Source of the DNA: Microthrix sp041394405
GTDB taxonomy: Bacteria; Actinomycetota; Acidimicrobiia; Acidimicrobiales; Microtrichaceae
DNA length: 64,000 nt
Direction of reading: 5' to 3'
NCBI GenBank assembly: GCA_041394405.1
Contig: JAWKIF010000014.1
Location: forward strand, 1-64,000
Positions within the stretch are counted from its first letter, which is position 1. Every line of letters starts with the position of its first letter. A program made the translations under genes and the position numbers. This document shows positions 1-7,659 of the stretch, piece after piece. Below the pieces are notes generated by a model, which was given only the letters and a program-made list of their open reading frames with translations, was not told the DNA's origin and did not search any database.

Positions 1-4
1 TTGA

Positions 5-809
5 GGTCGACCCGCCGAGGTTGTGGGCTCGGATGTGTTGGCGTTCATCACCGCGCAGCGCCGACCTCGTGTTGCTGGGAACGTGGTCAGGATCGAAGAC
101 GGCGAACAGGGCTTGTCGGCTTGCACGATCAAGCGACGGCTGGCCACGATCACCGGTTTCTACGACTACCTCGTCGTCCGCGGTGACGTCACGGCGAACC
201 CGGTGCCGCGAGGCCTGGCATCGCGACGAGGAGGACAGCGGGCGGTGCGGGGTGTCCCGTTGATTCGTGCTCCGCGCACGCTGCCTCGGGTGGTCGACCC
301 CGCTCAGATTGACAGGTTCTGTGCGGCGCTGCGCAAGCACCGGGACCGGGCGATGGTCGACGCGATGCTGCTTGGCGGGCTGCGTCGCCGCGAAGTTCTC
401 GGGTTGCGGTTCGAGGACGTCCGCCCTGGTGAAAGGCGTATGTTCATCGCCGATGGCATGGGCGGTCACCAGCGGATCGTGCCGATCTCGTCGCGGTTCT
501 TCATGGCGTTGGCGGCCTACCTCGATTCCGAACGTCCCGAAGACACCGACACCGGCCGGGCTCGACGAGATCGTCGCCGGCGCCCGTCGACTGGCCGGGA
601 TTGGTTCGCTGACCTGCCATCAGCTCCGCCACACCTGCTTCACCCGGTTGCGGGAGGCTGGGATGGCGCTCGAAGCGATCCAAGCCCAGGCGGGGCATCG
701 TTCGATTGAGTCGACCCGGATCTACCTGCAATTGGCCAACGACTGGCTGGCCGGCGAGTACCGGCGAGCGACCGAAGCGATCGACGCTAAAGCCCTCGGG
801 GAGTGGTGA
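5..809 (+). pseudogene. Tyrosine recombinase (Tn554 TnpA/XerC-like), frameshifted
   Basis: Remnant of a phage-integrase-family site-specific recombinase. The first part (to about position 550) carries the core-binding domain (TIKRRLATITGFYDYL) and the first catalytic arginine in GGLRRREVLGLR. The rest, including HQLRHTCFTRL (H-x-x-R), the AGH box and the Tyr of RIYLQLA, lies in the next frame, so a single-base change near 545-560 splits the protein. The 5' end is cut by the window edge or a further frameshift: a stop at position 2 closes the frame. The stop overlaps the region just before the next recombinase fragment at 812, as in tnpA-tnpB pairs. Non-functional as read. Confidence 0.8.
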
Positions 810-811
810 CC

Positions 812-1010
812 ATGCCTACGGCGCTCGTGCTCACCGACGAATCGCTCAACGACATCGACGAATTCGCCGTTGCGCTCGAGGCTGTCGGCTTGAAGGCGTG
901 GCGTTCGACCGTGACCGCAGCCCGCTCCTTTCAAGGCCGGGTCGAGCGGGCCGGGGCCTGGGAACTCGTCGAGCTCGGGACCCAACTCGAGTGGATGCGA
1001 CGGCCTGGTG
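812..1010 (+). pseudogene. 5' fragment of a TnpB-like large tyrosine recombinase
   Basis: About 66 residues from ATG 812 match the N-terminal region of the large TnpB-type recombinases. The segment with ARSFQGRVERAGAWELV and EQL-like spacing corresponds to ARSFLARWPRPQDWAD in the complete recombinase at 7656-9614. The similarity ends near 1000-1010, where an unrelated gene begins, so all catalytic parts are missing. With the preceding integrase it shows that a second tripartite recombinase element once lay here and was cut by a rearrangement. Confidence 0.6.
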
Positions 1011-1457
1011 CTCTACAGCAAGGCCAACTCTGGAGATCCAGGTGAAGTCGCAGTCGAGTGGCTTGAGGCCTACAAGAACAACGACCCCGGAGCAGCTTGG
1101 GAGCTGCTGGAACCCTCTCAGCGCAACCAGATCGACAAGACCCGATGGAGTCGGTGCGGCTTCATGGAAGTCGCCTTCCAGCAAGGCTTCGCTGAGTTAG
1201 GTCCCGGACACAACGTTGACGCCGATACCAAAGCAGGGGTCGAAGTTGGCCTGGTCAAGGTTGACGAGCCAGTGATCGGCAACACCTCAGGTGATGGCTT
1301 CAGGGAGTACGACCTGACTCCAGTCGTGGTCCGCTTCACTCCTCCCGAAGGAGACTTCACCGAAGTCCAGCTCGAAGTCCTTGACGGCCAGTACCTGACC
1401 ATCACTGACCGACGCCAATCCGATGACCCACTTGAGCGCGATACACGGAAGCCTTGA
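1008..1457 (+). CDS. Hypothetical protein, possibly NTF2-like, probably 5'-truncated
   Basis: Unrecognised 149-residue protein from a possible GTG start. The segment DPGEVAVEWLEAYKNNDPGAAWELLEPSQR has the pattern of NTF2/DUF4878-type lipoprotein domains (helix, then a short loop, then helix), followed by beta-rich sequence ending near residue 130. No signal peptide is present in this reading. The gene starts exactly where the recombinase fragment ends, so the original N terminus (perhaps with a lipobox) was probably lost at the junction. GC content is lower than in the core genes to the right, which suggests foreign cargo. Confidence 0.5.
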   Translation: MLYSKANSGDPGEVAVEWLEAYKNNDPGAAWELLEPSQRNQIDKTRWSRCGFMEVAFQQGFAELGPGHNVDADTKAGVEVGLVKVDEPVIGNTSGDGFREYDLTPVVVRFTPPEGDFTEVQLEVLDGQYLTITDRRQSDDPLERDTRKP

Positions 1458-1506
1458 CGGGCTCCCGCACATTCAGCCAAACTGATCGGCAAGCCGAAGG
1501 GGTTCG

Positions 1507-1883
1507 ATGCATCCAGCTAGCCGCACGATTCGCCAGCACGCAAGAACCGCCATCGTTCCCGCAATAGCCGTCGGCCTTATCGCATGGTTTCAAGCACCAA
1601 CAGTCTCCGCCTCACCTCCGCCCGCATCTGGGCAGCGCTGCGTCGAGACGAGCGCTTCGGAGGCAGCCTCGGAGCCTGCGATTGTGGACCCGAGCAGATC
1701 GAGCCCTGACTCGGCGCGTTTCACTCCGGAATTCAAACCAGGGAGCGGGGCTGGCCCGCCTACGACGATCCCAAATGGAGCCTACACCGACACCCCAGAG
1801 GACAAGGTTGTTCAGGCCAATTCCGGGAGCAGCGGACTCCGGGTGAAGAACTCTGAACAAGGTCGTTCCGGTGCCTCTCGACG
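1507..1883 (+). pseudogene. Signal-peptide-bearing 5' part of a secreted protein
   Basis: From ATG 1507 the frame encodes a basic N terminus and a hydrophobic stretch (AIVPAIAVGLIAWF) ending in VSASPPPA, a good Sec signal peptide with an A-x-A-type cleavage site. A low-complexity Ser/Pro-rich segment follows. The coding signal moves to another frame between about 1830 and 1890, where the frame at 1884-2723 takes over. The simplest reading is one exported protein of about 400 residues broken by a frameshift. Two overlapping genes are less likely, because the downstream frame has no signal peptide or ribosome-binding site. Confidence 0.5.
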
Positions 1884-2723
1884 ATGCGGACTCCAGCTTA
1901 TCTCTACGCGACTACCGTTCCGGTGTCGGAGCGGGACGATGCCTCTGCGACCGCCCTTCAGATGGCGAACCAAGCGGCGGCCCGACTCGCCAAAAACCAG
2001 AGTTGTGATTCGGCCAACAACGTTGGGGAGGGCGAGAAGTCGGCCCTGCTTTCCGATCACCACTCGAACCATATCTTCCATGATGACGGCGCGAACTCGA
2101 GTATTTATGCGTTTGAATACCACACATGGATTGGACTACCGCAGAGTAACGAGTCGAACGCCTGCGACAGCCCGTCCGGAGCTGGCGCCCTGTGTGTTTG
2201 GTTCTTGGCTGGCCAGATCACCACAACCGATTGCGCATGGCACTTCGGCCCGATCCGTTCAAGCAATACGTATCATTCCAACTTCGGATTCTACTGCTCC
2301 GGCGTAGGAACCGAAGTTACCAACAGCAGCACTGTGCCAATGGCTCAGTGGGTCAAGTATCGTGTCTGGCGACTCAGCATCAGCGGTCCGCGCTCGGAAT
2401 GGGGCATCTGGCGCGACAATGAATTCATGGGGTCGGTGACCCTGAACGGTGGGTCCGCCACAAGCACTATGAACTGGACCGAGATAATTGAGACCAACCC
2501 GTGCGCCACTGATTTCGAGCGAGTCTACTTTAATAGTCCGAGATTTTGGCATCAGACCATTGGAGCAAATCTTCAGCCAATCAGCGGGAGCGTCAACTAT
2601 GAAACCAACTGCAGCAATTCCTCTTGGTCCAAAGCTGACGCCAATCCGGCGTCAGACTTCGTCGAGAACGTTCGGCAGGTGGCCCGTGACTTGGCTCAAG
2701 GTTCTTTCGCCTGGCACAAGTAG
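1884..2723 (+). CDS. Extracellular protein of unknown function (3' part of the secreted gene at 1507)
   Basis: 279 residues, rich in Asn, Ser, Trp and Tyr with scattered cysteines (DCAWHFGPIRSS, YCSGVG, NPCATDF). This is typical of exported beta-rich proteins with disulphides. It has no transmembrane segment and no recognised catalytic motif. It probably continues the signal-peptide-bearing frame that starts at 1507. GC content is clearly lower than in the chromosomal genes of this window, consistent with acquisition. The next gene begins 16 bases after its stop. Confidence 0.6.
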   Translation: MRTPAYLYATTVPVSERDDASATALQMANQAAARLAKNQSCDSANNVGEGEKSALLSDHHSNHIFHDDGANSSIYAFEYHTWIGLPQSNESNACDSPSGAGALCVWFLAGQITTTDCAWHFGPIRSSNTYHSNFGFYCSGVGTEVTNSSTVPMAQWVKYRVWRLSISGPRSEWGIWRDNEFMGSVTLNGGSATSTMNWTEIIETNPCATDFERVYFNSPRFWHQTIGANLQPISGSVNYETNCSNSSWSKADANPASDFVENVRQVARDLAQGSFAWHK

Positions 2724-2739
2724 GATCATCAAGTCGACG

Positions 2740-3006
2740 GTGGTCTATTCATGTCTGGTCGCTCTGGCTGCAGGATGTGGCTGTAGGTCCGCGATTCCGG
2801 CCGACATCCAGCCGACCACGACAGTGGTTAGCACCTCGGCGCCACCTAGCCCAGTAGTGCCACCGGGGTGCCGCCGCGTCCTTCACGCAATCACGGCCGG
2901 AAGGCCGCTTGTAGTTGACATCTACACAATTGATCCGTATGTCCGAGTGGCGACGTCTGTCGACGGTGGTCCGTTTCGGCCGGATGGCTGGGAGAGTCGT
3001 TGCTAG
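2740..3006 (+). CDS. Lipoprotein-type N-terminal segment, likely split from the next frame
   Basis: From GTG 2740 the product has a short hydrophobic stretch followed by LAAGCGCRS, a plausible lipobox with Cys for lipidation, then a Thr/Pro/Ser linker and a small beta-rich segment ending FRPDGWESRC. The stop at 3004-3006 overlaps the start of the hydrolase-like frame at 3000. The two were probably one lipoprotein with an extracellular hydrolase-like domain, separated by a frameshift, although translationally coupled separate genes cannot be excluded. Confidence 0.45.
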   Translation: MVYSCLVALAAGCGCRSAIPADIQPTTTVVSTSAPPSPVVPPGCRRVLHAITAGRPLVVDIYTIDPYVRVATSVDGGPFRPDGWESRC

Positions 3007-3965
3007 TCGGTGGGGAAGAGGACAGGACTCGCAGTTGGCCAGAGCTGGCCTGGGCTGGGACCATGCGCGAAAGTAGTGGCGCTGAATCCAGATTGCGAGC
3101 ATGGTATTGCGTGGCCAAGTCTGTATTCGCTCTATTCATCATGAAGTTGGCCGAGGATGAGGAAATCAGGCTCGACCTACCATTGGCCAGCTATGGCCAC
3201 GAGTACGCTGGAGTTTCCGTCACCCTCACGGACCTCATGAGCCATCAGGCGAACCTGGCGGACATTGACCCCGTGTTGCTCCGTCTTCTACCAGTCGCAG
3301 ACCGCCATGAGTTGGCGCTGCGCGAGCTCACCTCTGCCAGAAGCAGCAGGCGAGAAGCGAGGTTTGCCGCGGCTGGTGGCGGCGTCATCGTATTGGCTCT
3401 TCTCGATCGGATCCTTGGTGGCGAGGATGCCATGACGTGGGCATGTGACTTGGTTGCCGACGGGTACGGCCTTCCCGCGGATTCGCTGTTCTTCACCTGT
3501 CCAGCCAACGAGCTCGCGCGATTCGACGTCAATTGGGAGCGTCGCGGCCGCTTCCCGATCCCTCTCCTTGCTGAAGCAACCCCGGAGGTTGCTCAAGAAC
3601 GCAGTCCCGACTTCGGTCTCTATGCGACGACGGAGGCGCTCTGGCTGATACTTCAGGGGATCTATCAGGACGTCCATGGCGCTGGTCGAGTCCTGGCACC
3701 TTCGACCGTGGAGCTCATGTTACGTGAGCACTCTCGCGATTCGAGTGGCAGGCGCTTCGGCCTGTGGTGGTTGGTCGAGATGTCTACCCACGGACTCCAT
3801 GGGGCCGGGCCACGCACGTTTGGGGCATTCGGTGAGGCTGGCTGCTGCATTGCTGCCCTAGACCTCGACTCCGGGAACGGGGCCGCTATACATCATGCGT
3901 CGCTAGTCGCCCCAGAAGTCGTGGCGCGCCGCAAGGTGCTCTTAGCTGCCTCCATCCTTTCGTAG
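3000..3965 (+). CDS. Beta-lactamase/penicillin-binding-like (class C fold) protein with altered catalytic motifs
   Basis: 321 residues. The stretch AWYCVAKSVFALFIMKL aligns with the S-x-x-K region of class C beta-lactamase/EstB proteins (usually SVTKSFTA...RL), followed by a conserved VSVTLTDLMSHQANL (usually VTVRHLLTHTSGL) and ILGGEDA-like helices. The nucleophile position is Cys (C-V-A-K) rather than Ser, and the usual Y-S-N motif reads AAAGGG. It may therefore be catalytically inactive or changed. It probably carries the lipoprotein N terminus encoded at 2740-3006. The next gene starts 3 bases downstream, suggesting one transcript. Confidence 0.55.
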   Translation: MLVGGEEDRTRSWPELAWAGTMRESSGAESRLRAWYCVAKSVFALFIMKLAEDEEIRLDLPLASYGHEYAGVSVTLTDLMSHQANLADIDPVLLRLLPVADRHELALRELTSARSSRREARFAAAGGGVIVLALLDRILGGEDAMTWACDLVADGYGLPADSLFFTCPANELARFDVNWERRGRFPIPLLAEATPEVAQERSPDFGLYATTEALWLILQGIYQDVHGAGRVLAPSTVELMLREHSRDSSGRRFGLWWLVEMSTHGLHGAGPRTFGAFGEAGCCIAALDLDSGNGAAIHHASLVAPEVVARRKVLLAASILS

Positions 3966-3967
3966 TT

Positions 3968-4594
3968 GTGTATGCCTGGTGCGACCGAAGCTCGGCTCGG
4001 ATTGCGACTTCCGCTTGTCGCTTGGGACGACATGATGTTCACCTAGACGGGTTGGCCTTGCGCTGTCCAGAGCGAACCTGGGAGAAGCTGGTTTCCGGCA
4101 AGGACCTAGACTTTCAGGACCTTCGGTCCATTGATGCAAGTTGGGGGGGACCCCCGCTCCCATTAGTCGAGGTGAATGTCGACTCGCTTACGAGATGGAA
4201 GAACTTCCCAGGCGCCACAATGAAGATCCAAGTGGCAATCATCAGTTCACCGTTTGGCACGTACGACCTGGAGATCAGGTTTCAAAATGGCAGTTGTTGC
4301 TGGTGGGGCGCAACGCCATCGGATCACTGGGATGCGGCAGCCTGTGAAATAGACGTGAATTGGTCGGGACTCGCCCAATGGGCCCTCGGAAACATGTCAT
4401 CGGTTCAGACCCTTCGCAGAGTTCGTAGCGGCGGGTGGGCGGAGCTGCTCTGCTTTCAGGGACTCCTCTACCAAACAGCTTTGGCACCTGCCGGGTGGGG
4501 CGCGCCGGAAGAGGCTCAACGCACCTTGACGAACATGGCGGAATGCAGGGCTTGCGGTTGCCACGCGTGGCTGCCATTCTCAGGTCCAGCGTAA
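3968..4594 (+). CDS. Hypothetical protein
   Basis: 208 residues from GTG 3968, starting 3 bases after the preceding stop and so likely co-transcribed. No family was recognised. It has a mixed alpha/beta composition, a middle part rich in Trp and Cys (SCCWWGATPSDHW) and a C-terminal AECRACGCHAWL cysteine cluster that could bind metal. It has no signal peptide or membrane segment. A hairpin terminator lies 48 bases downstream, which marks this as the last gene of the block. Confidence 0.5.
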   Translation: MYAWCDRSSARIATSACRLGRHDVHLDGLALRCPERTWEKLVSGKDLDFQDLRSIDASWGGPPLPLVEVNVDSLTRWKNFPGATMKIQVAIISSPFGTYDLEIRFQNGSCCWWGATPSDHWDAAACEIDVNWSGLAQWALGNMSSVQTLRRVRSGGWAELLCFQGLLYQTALAPAGWGAPEEAQRTLTNMAECRACGCHAWLPFSGPA

Positions 4595-4993
4595 GGCGCA
4601 CCCAGCACTAACCGCGATCCGGCACGTTGGTCCTGTAGCGGCGGCCTGAAGGCCGTTTTTGGCCTGACTGTGGTCCTCTGTGGGCGGGGTGGGGTGCCTG
4701 GTAATGGTATTGGCCGCCTGCCAGGTGTGGTGAGGGCTGTTCGAGTTGGTGTTCGGTCCCTGTTGCACCACTCCCCGGCACTCAACTGTGTTCCTCCCGG
4801 GCGGGGCGGCTGGCTGCTCGACGGTGTGGTTCGGTCAGATCCGGAGTGCCGTGGGCGGGTTCATTGCTCGTAGACGTAGTCTGGCGGTGCGGAGGTGTGG
4901 GTTCCAGGGCCAACGTTTGGGCCAGAGCGTCCAGGTTTGCCGGTTCCGGACCCGAGGAATGGCCAAGACTTGTGGATCGGGTTCCCGCGTTGG
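4595..4993. other. Gene-free stretch between the unknown operon and the IS256 remnant
   Basis: No convincing coding signal on either strand. It contains the terminator at 4642-4660. The rest is G/T-rich sequence that probably represents the region outside the IS256 transposase plus old insertion debris. No terminal inverted repeat could be identified here. Confidence 0.4.
4642..4660 (+). terminator. Rho-independent terminator
   Basis: A GC stem CGGCC/GGCCG with a TGAA tetraloop at 4642-4655 is followed immediately by five T residues (4656-4660). It lies 48 bases downstream of the gene ending at 4594. Confidence 0.75.
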
Positions 4994-5320
4994 TCACGCG
5001 GCGGCTTCCTTGGTGTGCTGTTCGCGTTCGACGATTGCCGCTTCTCGAAGCGGGCGCCGGCCCTGACGAGGGCGACGAGGTGCGGTCCGTTGACGGCCCG
5101 CCACCGATCCTGAGCGGACTCGGTCAGTTTGAAGGCCATGGCCAGCCCGGCGGCCCTAGATCCGGGACCTTTGGTGACCTTGGTGCGTAGCCGCACGGTT
5201 GCGAACGTGGACTCGATCGGGTTCGTTGTCTTTAGATGCTTCCAGTGCTCGGCCGGGAAGTCGTAGAACGCGAGCAGCTCGGGCAGATCGTCGCTGGTCT
5301 TCGCTGCGGCTTTGTCGTGC
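4994..5320 (-). pseudogene. IS256-family (Mutator) transposase, C-terminal remnant
   Basis: The minus strand encodes DDLPELLAFYDFPAEHW, TTNPIESTFATVRLR and SRAAGLAMAFKL, the highly conserved C-terminal part of IS256-family transposases, including the last catalytic Glu (NPIES). The natural C terminus (VEREQHTKEAAA and a TGA at 4994-4996) is in another frame after about 5038, so there is a frameshift near the end. On the 5' side the match stops at about 5315, where IS21-like repeats begin. About two thirds of the transposase is missing. Confidence 0.75.
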
Positions 5321-5399
5321 GCCAGTTGGTAGGGACCACTTTGGGGGTGTTGCGCCACCTGGTAAGGACCACTGTTGCGCCAGCTGAAAGGGACCATTT
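5318..5399 (+). repeat. Three direct repeats typical of an IS21-family terminus
   Basis: Three imperfect copies of a 24-base unit (consensus TGCGCCAnnTGnnAnGGACC, then AnTT) start at 5318, 5351 and 5376. Multiple short repeats of this kind are characteristic of the ends of IS21-family elements. No istA or istB gene lies nearby, so this would be an orphan end. The family assignment is inference from the repeat pattern. Confidence 0.45.
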
Positions 5400-5523
5400 G
5401 GTGGGGGGTCTTCCGGGGTCGGTGTCGTAGACGCTGAACTGCCGTCGTTGCGTCCACGACCCGAAAGGCGGCGCGTCAGTGAGGGTCCCCCCTTTGACCG
5501 GTCACCTCGATTAGGAGGTAACC

Positions 5524-5835
5524 ATGTCAGTGATGGAGGAGAAGCCGACCCGAACGCGGCGTAGCTTCACCGACGAGTTCAAGCGTGATGCTGTGGCGAT
5601 GGTGCTCGACGATGGCAACAAGATCGTCGATGTCGCCGAACGTTTGAGTGTCGGTGAGGGCACGTTGGGGAACTGGGTCCGCCAGGCCCGAGTTGATCGG
5701 GGTGAGCGTGCCGGTGTGACCACGACCGAACGCGAAGAACTCGTGGTGCTGCGCAAGGAGAACGCCCGGTTGCGGATGGAACGAGATCTACTCAAACGAG
5801 CGACGGCCTTCTGGGTGAAGGAGTCGGGACAGTGA
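5524..5835 (+). CDS. IS3-family transposase OrfA
   Basis: 103 residues: an N-terminal helix-turn-helix (FTDEFKRDAVAMVLD ... SVGEGTLGNWVRQ) and a C-terminal leucine-zipper helix (LVVLRKENARLRMERDLLK), as in OrfA proteins that bind the IS ends. A very good ribosome-binding site (AGGAGGTAACC) precedes ATG 5524. The stop overlaps the orfB GTG (GTGA), the usual arrangement for the programmed frameshift that makes the OrfAB transposase. This ORF itself is intact. Confidence 0.9.
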   Translation: MSVMEEKPTRTRRSFTDEFKRDAVAMVLDDGNKIVDVAERLSVGEGTLGNWVRQARVDRGERAGVTTTEREELVVLRKENARLRMERDLLKRATAFWVKESGQ

Positions 5836-6736
5836 CCCGCTACAAGTGGGTCGCTGCTCGGAAGGCCGAAAGCTTCCCGACCACGATGGCATGCAAGGCC
5901 GCTGGGGTGTCCGCCTCCGCGTTAAACGATTGGCGACGCCGCCAGGCCGCCGGCCCGACCACCGCCGAGGTGGACGAAGCCGCGCTGGTCGATGAGATGC
6001 GCACGATCCATGCCGAGTCCGACGAAACCTATGGTCAACCGCGGATGACACCGGAACTCCGGTCACGCGGGTCTTGTGTGAACCACAAGCGTGTGGAGCG
6101 GCTGATGAGGGTCCACGGGATGGTCGGGGTCCACAAGCCGGCCAAGGTGCGCACCACGATCCCTGCCGAGGACAACCCGCCGATGCCCGACCTCGTCGGA
6201 CGCCATTTCGCTCCAGGCGCGCCAGATGTGTGTTGGTGTGGGGACATCACATATGTGCCGACCTGCGAAGGCTGGCTGTATGTGGCGTCGGTGCTCCTCG
6301 ATCTCGGATCGCGGCGTTGGCTCGGCTACTCGATGGCCGACCACATGCGTACCGGGCTCGTCGCTGACGCGCTCGACATGGCTGTAGCCACACGCGGTGG
6401 CGCCGTCGACGGGATCATCTTCCACGGCGACCGCGGATCGCAGTACGTGTCCGGTGACTACCGCAAGCTGATCGCCGACCATCACATGGTCTGAGGTTCC
6501 CCCCGTTGGCCGGACCGGGGTGTGTTGGGACAACAGCGTGGCTGAGGCAGCATGGTTGTCGCTGAAGCGCGAGCTCGTGTCCCGCTACCGGTTCGCGACC
6601 CGAGCCGAGGCCCGCCGGGCGATTTTCGCCTGGGTCAGCCGCTACGACTCACCGTCTGCACTCCAGCCTCGGCTACGTCCCGCCCATCGAGTGGGAGAAC
6701 ATGTACCGTCAACCCCAGGCCAACCAGGCCGCGTAA
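5832..6736 (+). pseudogene. IS3-family transposase OrfB with two frame breaks
   Basis: Integrase-core (DDE) transposase. WCGDITYV and FHGDRGSQY give the two aspartates in the first frame, which ends at 6494. CWDNSVAEAAWLSLKREL with the catalytic Glu is in a second frame (from 6520), and the tail HSSLGYVPPIEWEN is in a third (from 6659, stop at 6734-6736). The first break coincides with an inserted copy of the element's own terminal repeat. The transposase cannot be made as read. Confidence 0.85.
6492..6513 (+). repeat. Internal copy of the IS3 terminal inverted repeat
   Basis: The 22 bases starting TGAGGTTCCCCC match the complement of the right end of the element (6746-6767) at 20 of 22 positions and point inward. 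The copy lies exactly where orfB is broken. The segment 6492-6767 is therefore itself bounded by inverted IS ends. Confidence 0.7.
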
Positions 6737-6767
6737 ACCACGTGACCGGCCAGCAGGGGGAACCTCA

Positions 6768-7077
6768 AGGGCTCTTGCGTCTACAAAGGCGCAGGCCTCA
6801 CCCAACTACACCAGTGACGCCACTCCGCCCATGCCCACCGTCAATGTCACCAACCCGCCACGTCACCAACGAACGTGGCGCGCAACAACCGGGTAGCTGA
6901 CCCGCCCCAGAGCGGGGCCCGGCACCGAGGACCAACCCCCGGACCTCCACCAGCCCAAACGCACCAACACCACCAGCCCACAGCCGTCCGCTCACCACAC
7001 AGCTAGCCGTTACCGACCCACGCTCCTAGGAGTATTGGGAGGCCCCGCGTTTCTCGGACAGTGGGCCCGGCAGCCCT
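6768..7077. other. Gene-free stretch between two IS3 elements
   Basis: No supported gene. The left part is Pro/Ala/Thr-type random coding only. The right part (about 7027-7077) lies just outside the IS3 orfB stop at 7078 and contains ACTGTCCGAGAAACGCGGGG on the minus strand, resembling the right ends of IS3-family elements. It probably holds that element's terminal repeat. Confidence 0.4.
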
Positions 7078-7291
7078 TTACGCTGCCATGGTCTCGTCGC
7101 GATAGCTGTGATGCACTTCAACCGGAGTCCGGTAGCCGATCCCCGAATGAAGCCTGAAACGATTATACCAAATCTCGATCCAATACGCAATACCAGAAGC
7201 GGCTTTTGTTCGTGTCGGGAACACCGTCCGATAAACAAACTCGTTCTTCAAAGACGCAAAGAACGATTCCGCCATAGCGTTATCCCAACAT
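7078..7291 (-). pseudogene. IS3-family OrfB, C-terminal part (split by the Tn554-like element)
   Basis: The minus strand encodes CWDNAMAESFFASLKNEF with the catalytic Glu and RLHSGIGYRTPVE, the canonical C terminus of IS3 OrfB, ending at the stop 7078-7080. The 5' edge is sharp at the CAT of 7289-7291. The missing N-terminal part is at 10768-11432 on the same strand. Joining 11432-10765 to 7288-7078 gives an uninterrupted 292-codon frame across ...TGVCWDN.... Confidence 0.85.
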
Positions 7292-7344
7292 TAACCGGCC
7301 AATGTGGGCTTGGGTTGAAGCGGCCGTTGGCCTGGATTCGGTGG

Positions 7345-7659
7345 TCAGTTGGCTTGGCGGCGGGTGGTGGTGGTTCGGCCTTCGAGGTGGCGGAGTCGTT
7401 CTTCTTGGTCGCGGACTCGGTCGGCGAGGGCTTCGATGCCGTTGCGGAGGTGGGCGATTTCGGCGGCGAGGCCGGTGAGGGTGTGGCGGTCGTGGTTGCG
7501 GCTGCGGTGGTCGTCGATGACGGTTCGGAGTTGGGGGTTGCGGTAGAGGGTGGTGCGGCTGATGCCGGTGTGTTCGGCGACGGCGGTGAACGTGATCTGG
7601 TCGCTGGTCTCGGCGAGGTGGGTGCAGGCGGCTTCGACAGCCTCGAGGTTGGTGGTCAT
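7345..7659 (-). CDS. TnpC-like DUF6262-type accessory protein
   Basis: 104 residues from ATG 7659, which overlaps the stop of the large recombinase (ATGA). It has an N-terminal helical part with a TetR/HTH-like segment (FTAVAEHTGISRTTLYRNPQLR), then a basic linker and a C-terminal coiled coil (AEIAHLRNGIEALADRVRDQEERLRHLEG). Small proteins of this architecture are the third gene of Tn554-type and related tripartite elements, where TnpC affects the orientation or efficiency of transposition. The role here is inferred from position and architecture. Confidence 0.75.
   Translation of the reverse strand: MTTNLEAVEAACTHLAETSDQITFTAVAEHTGISRTTLYRNPQLRTVIDDHRSRNHDRHTLTGLAAEIAHLRNGIEALADRVRDQEERLRHLEGRTTTTRRQAN

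Larger units (their letters stand above)
5480..6767 (+). mobile_element. IS3-family insertion sequence, inactivated
   Basis: The 1,288-base element is bounded by imperfect 26-base inverted repeats: TGAGGGTCCCCCC... at 5480-5505 and its complement ...GGGGGAACCTCA at 6742-6767, 21 of 26 matching. It contains orfA (5524-5835) and a frameshifted orfB (5832-6736). No clear target duplication flanks it (CAG on the left, AGG on the right). An extra internal copy of the terminal repeat lies at 6492-6513. Confidence 0.85.
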
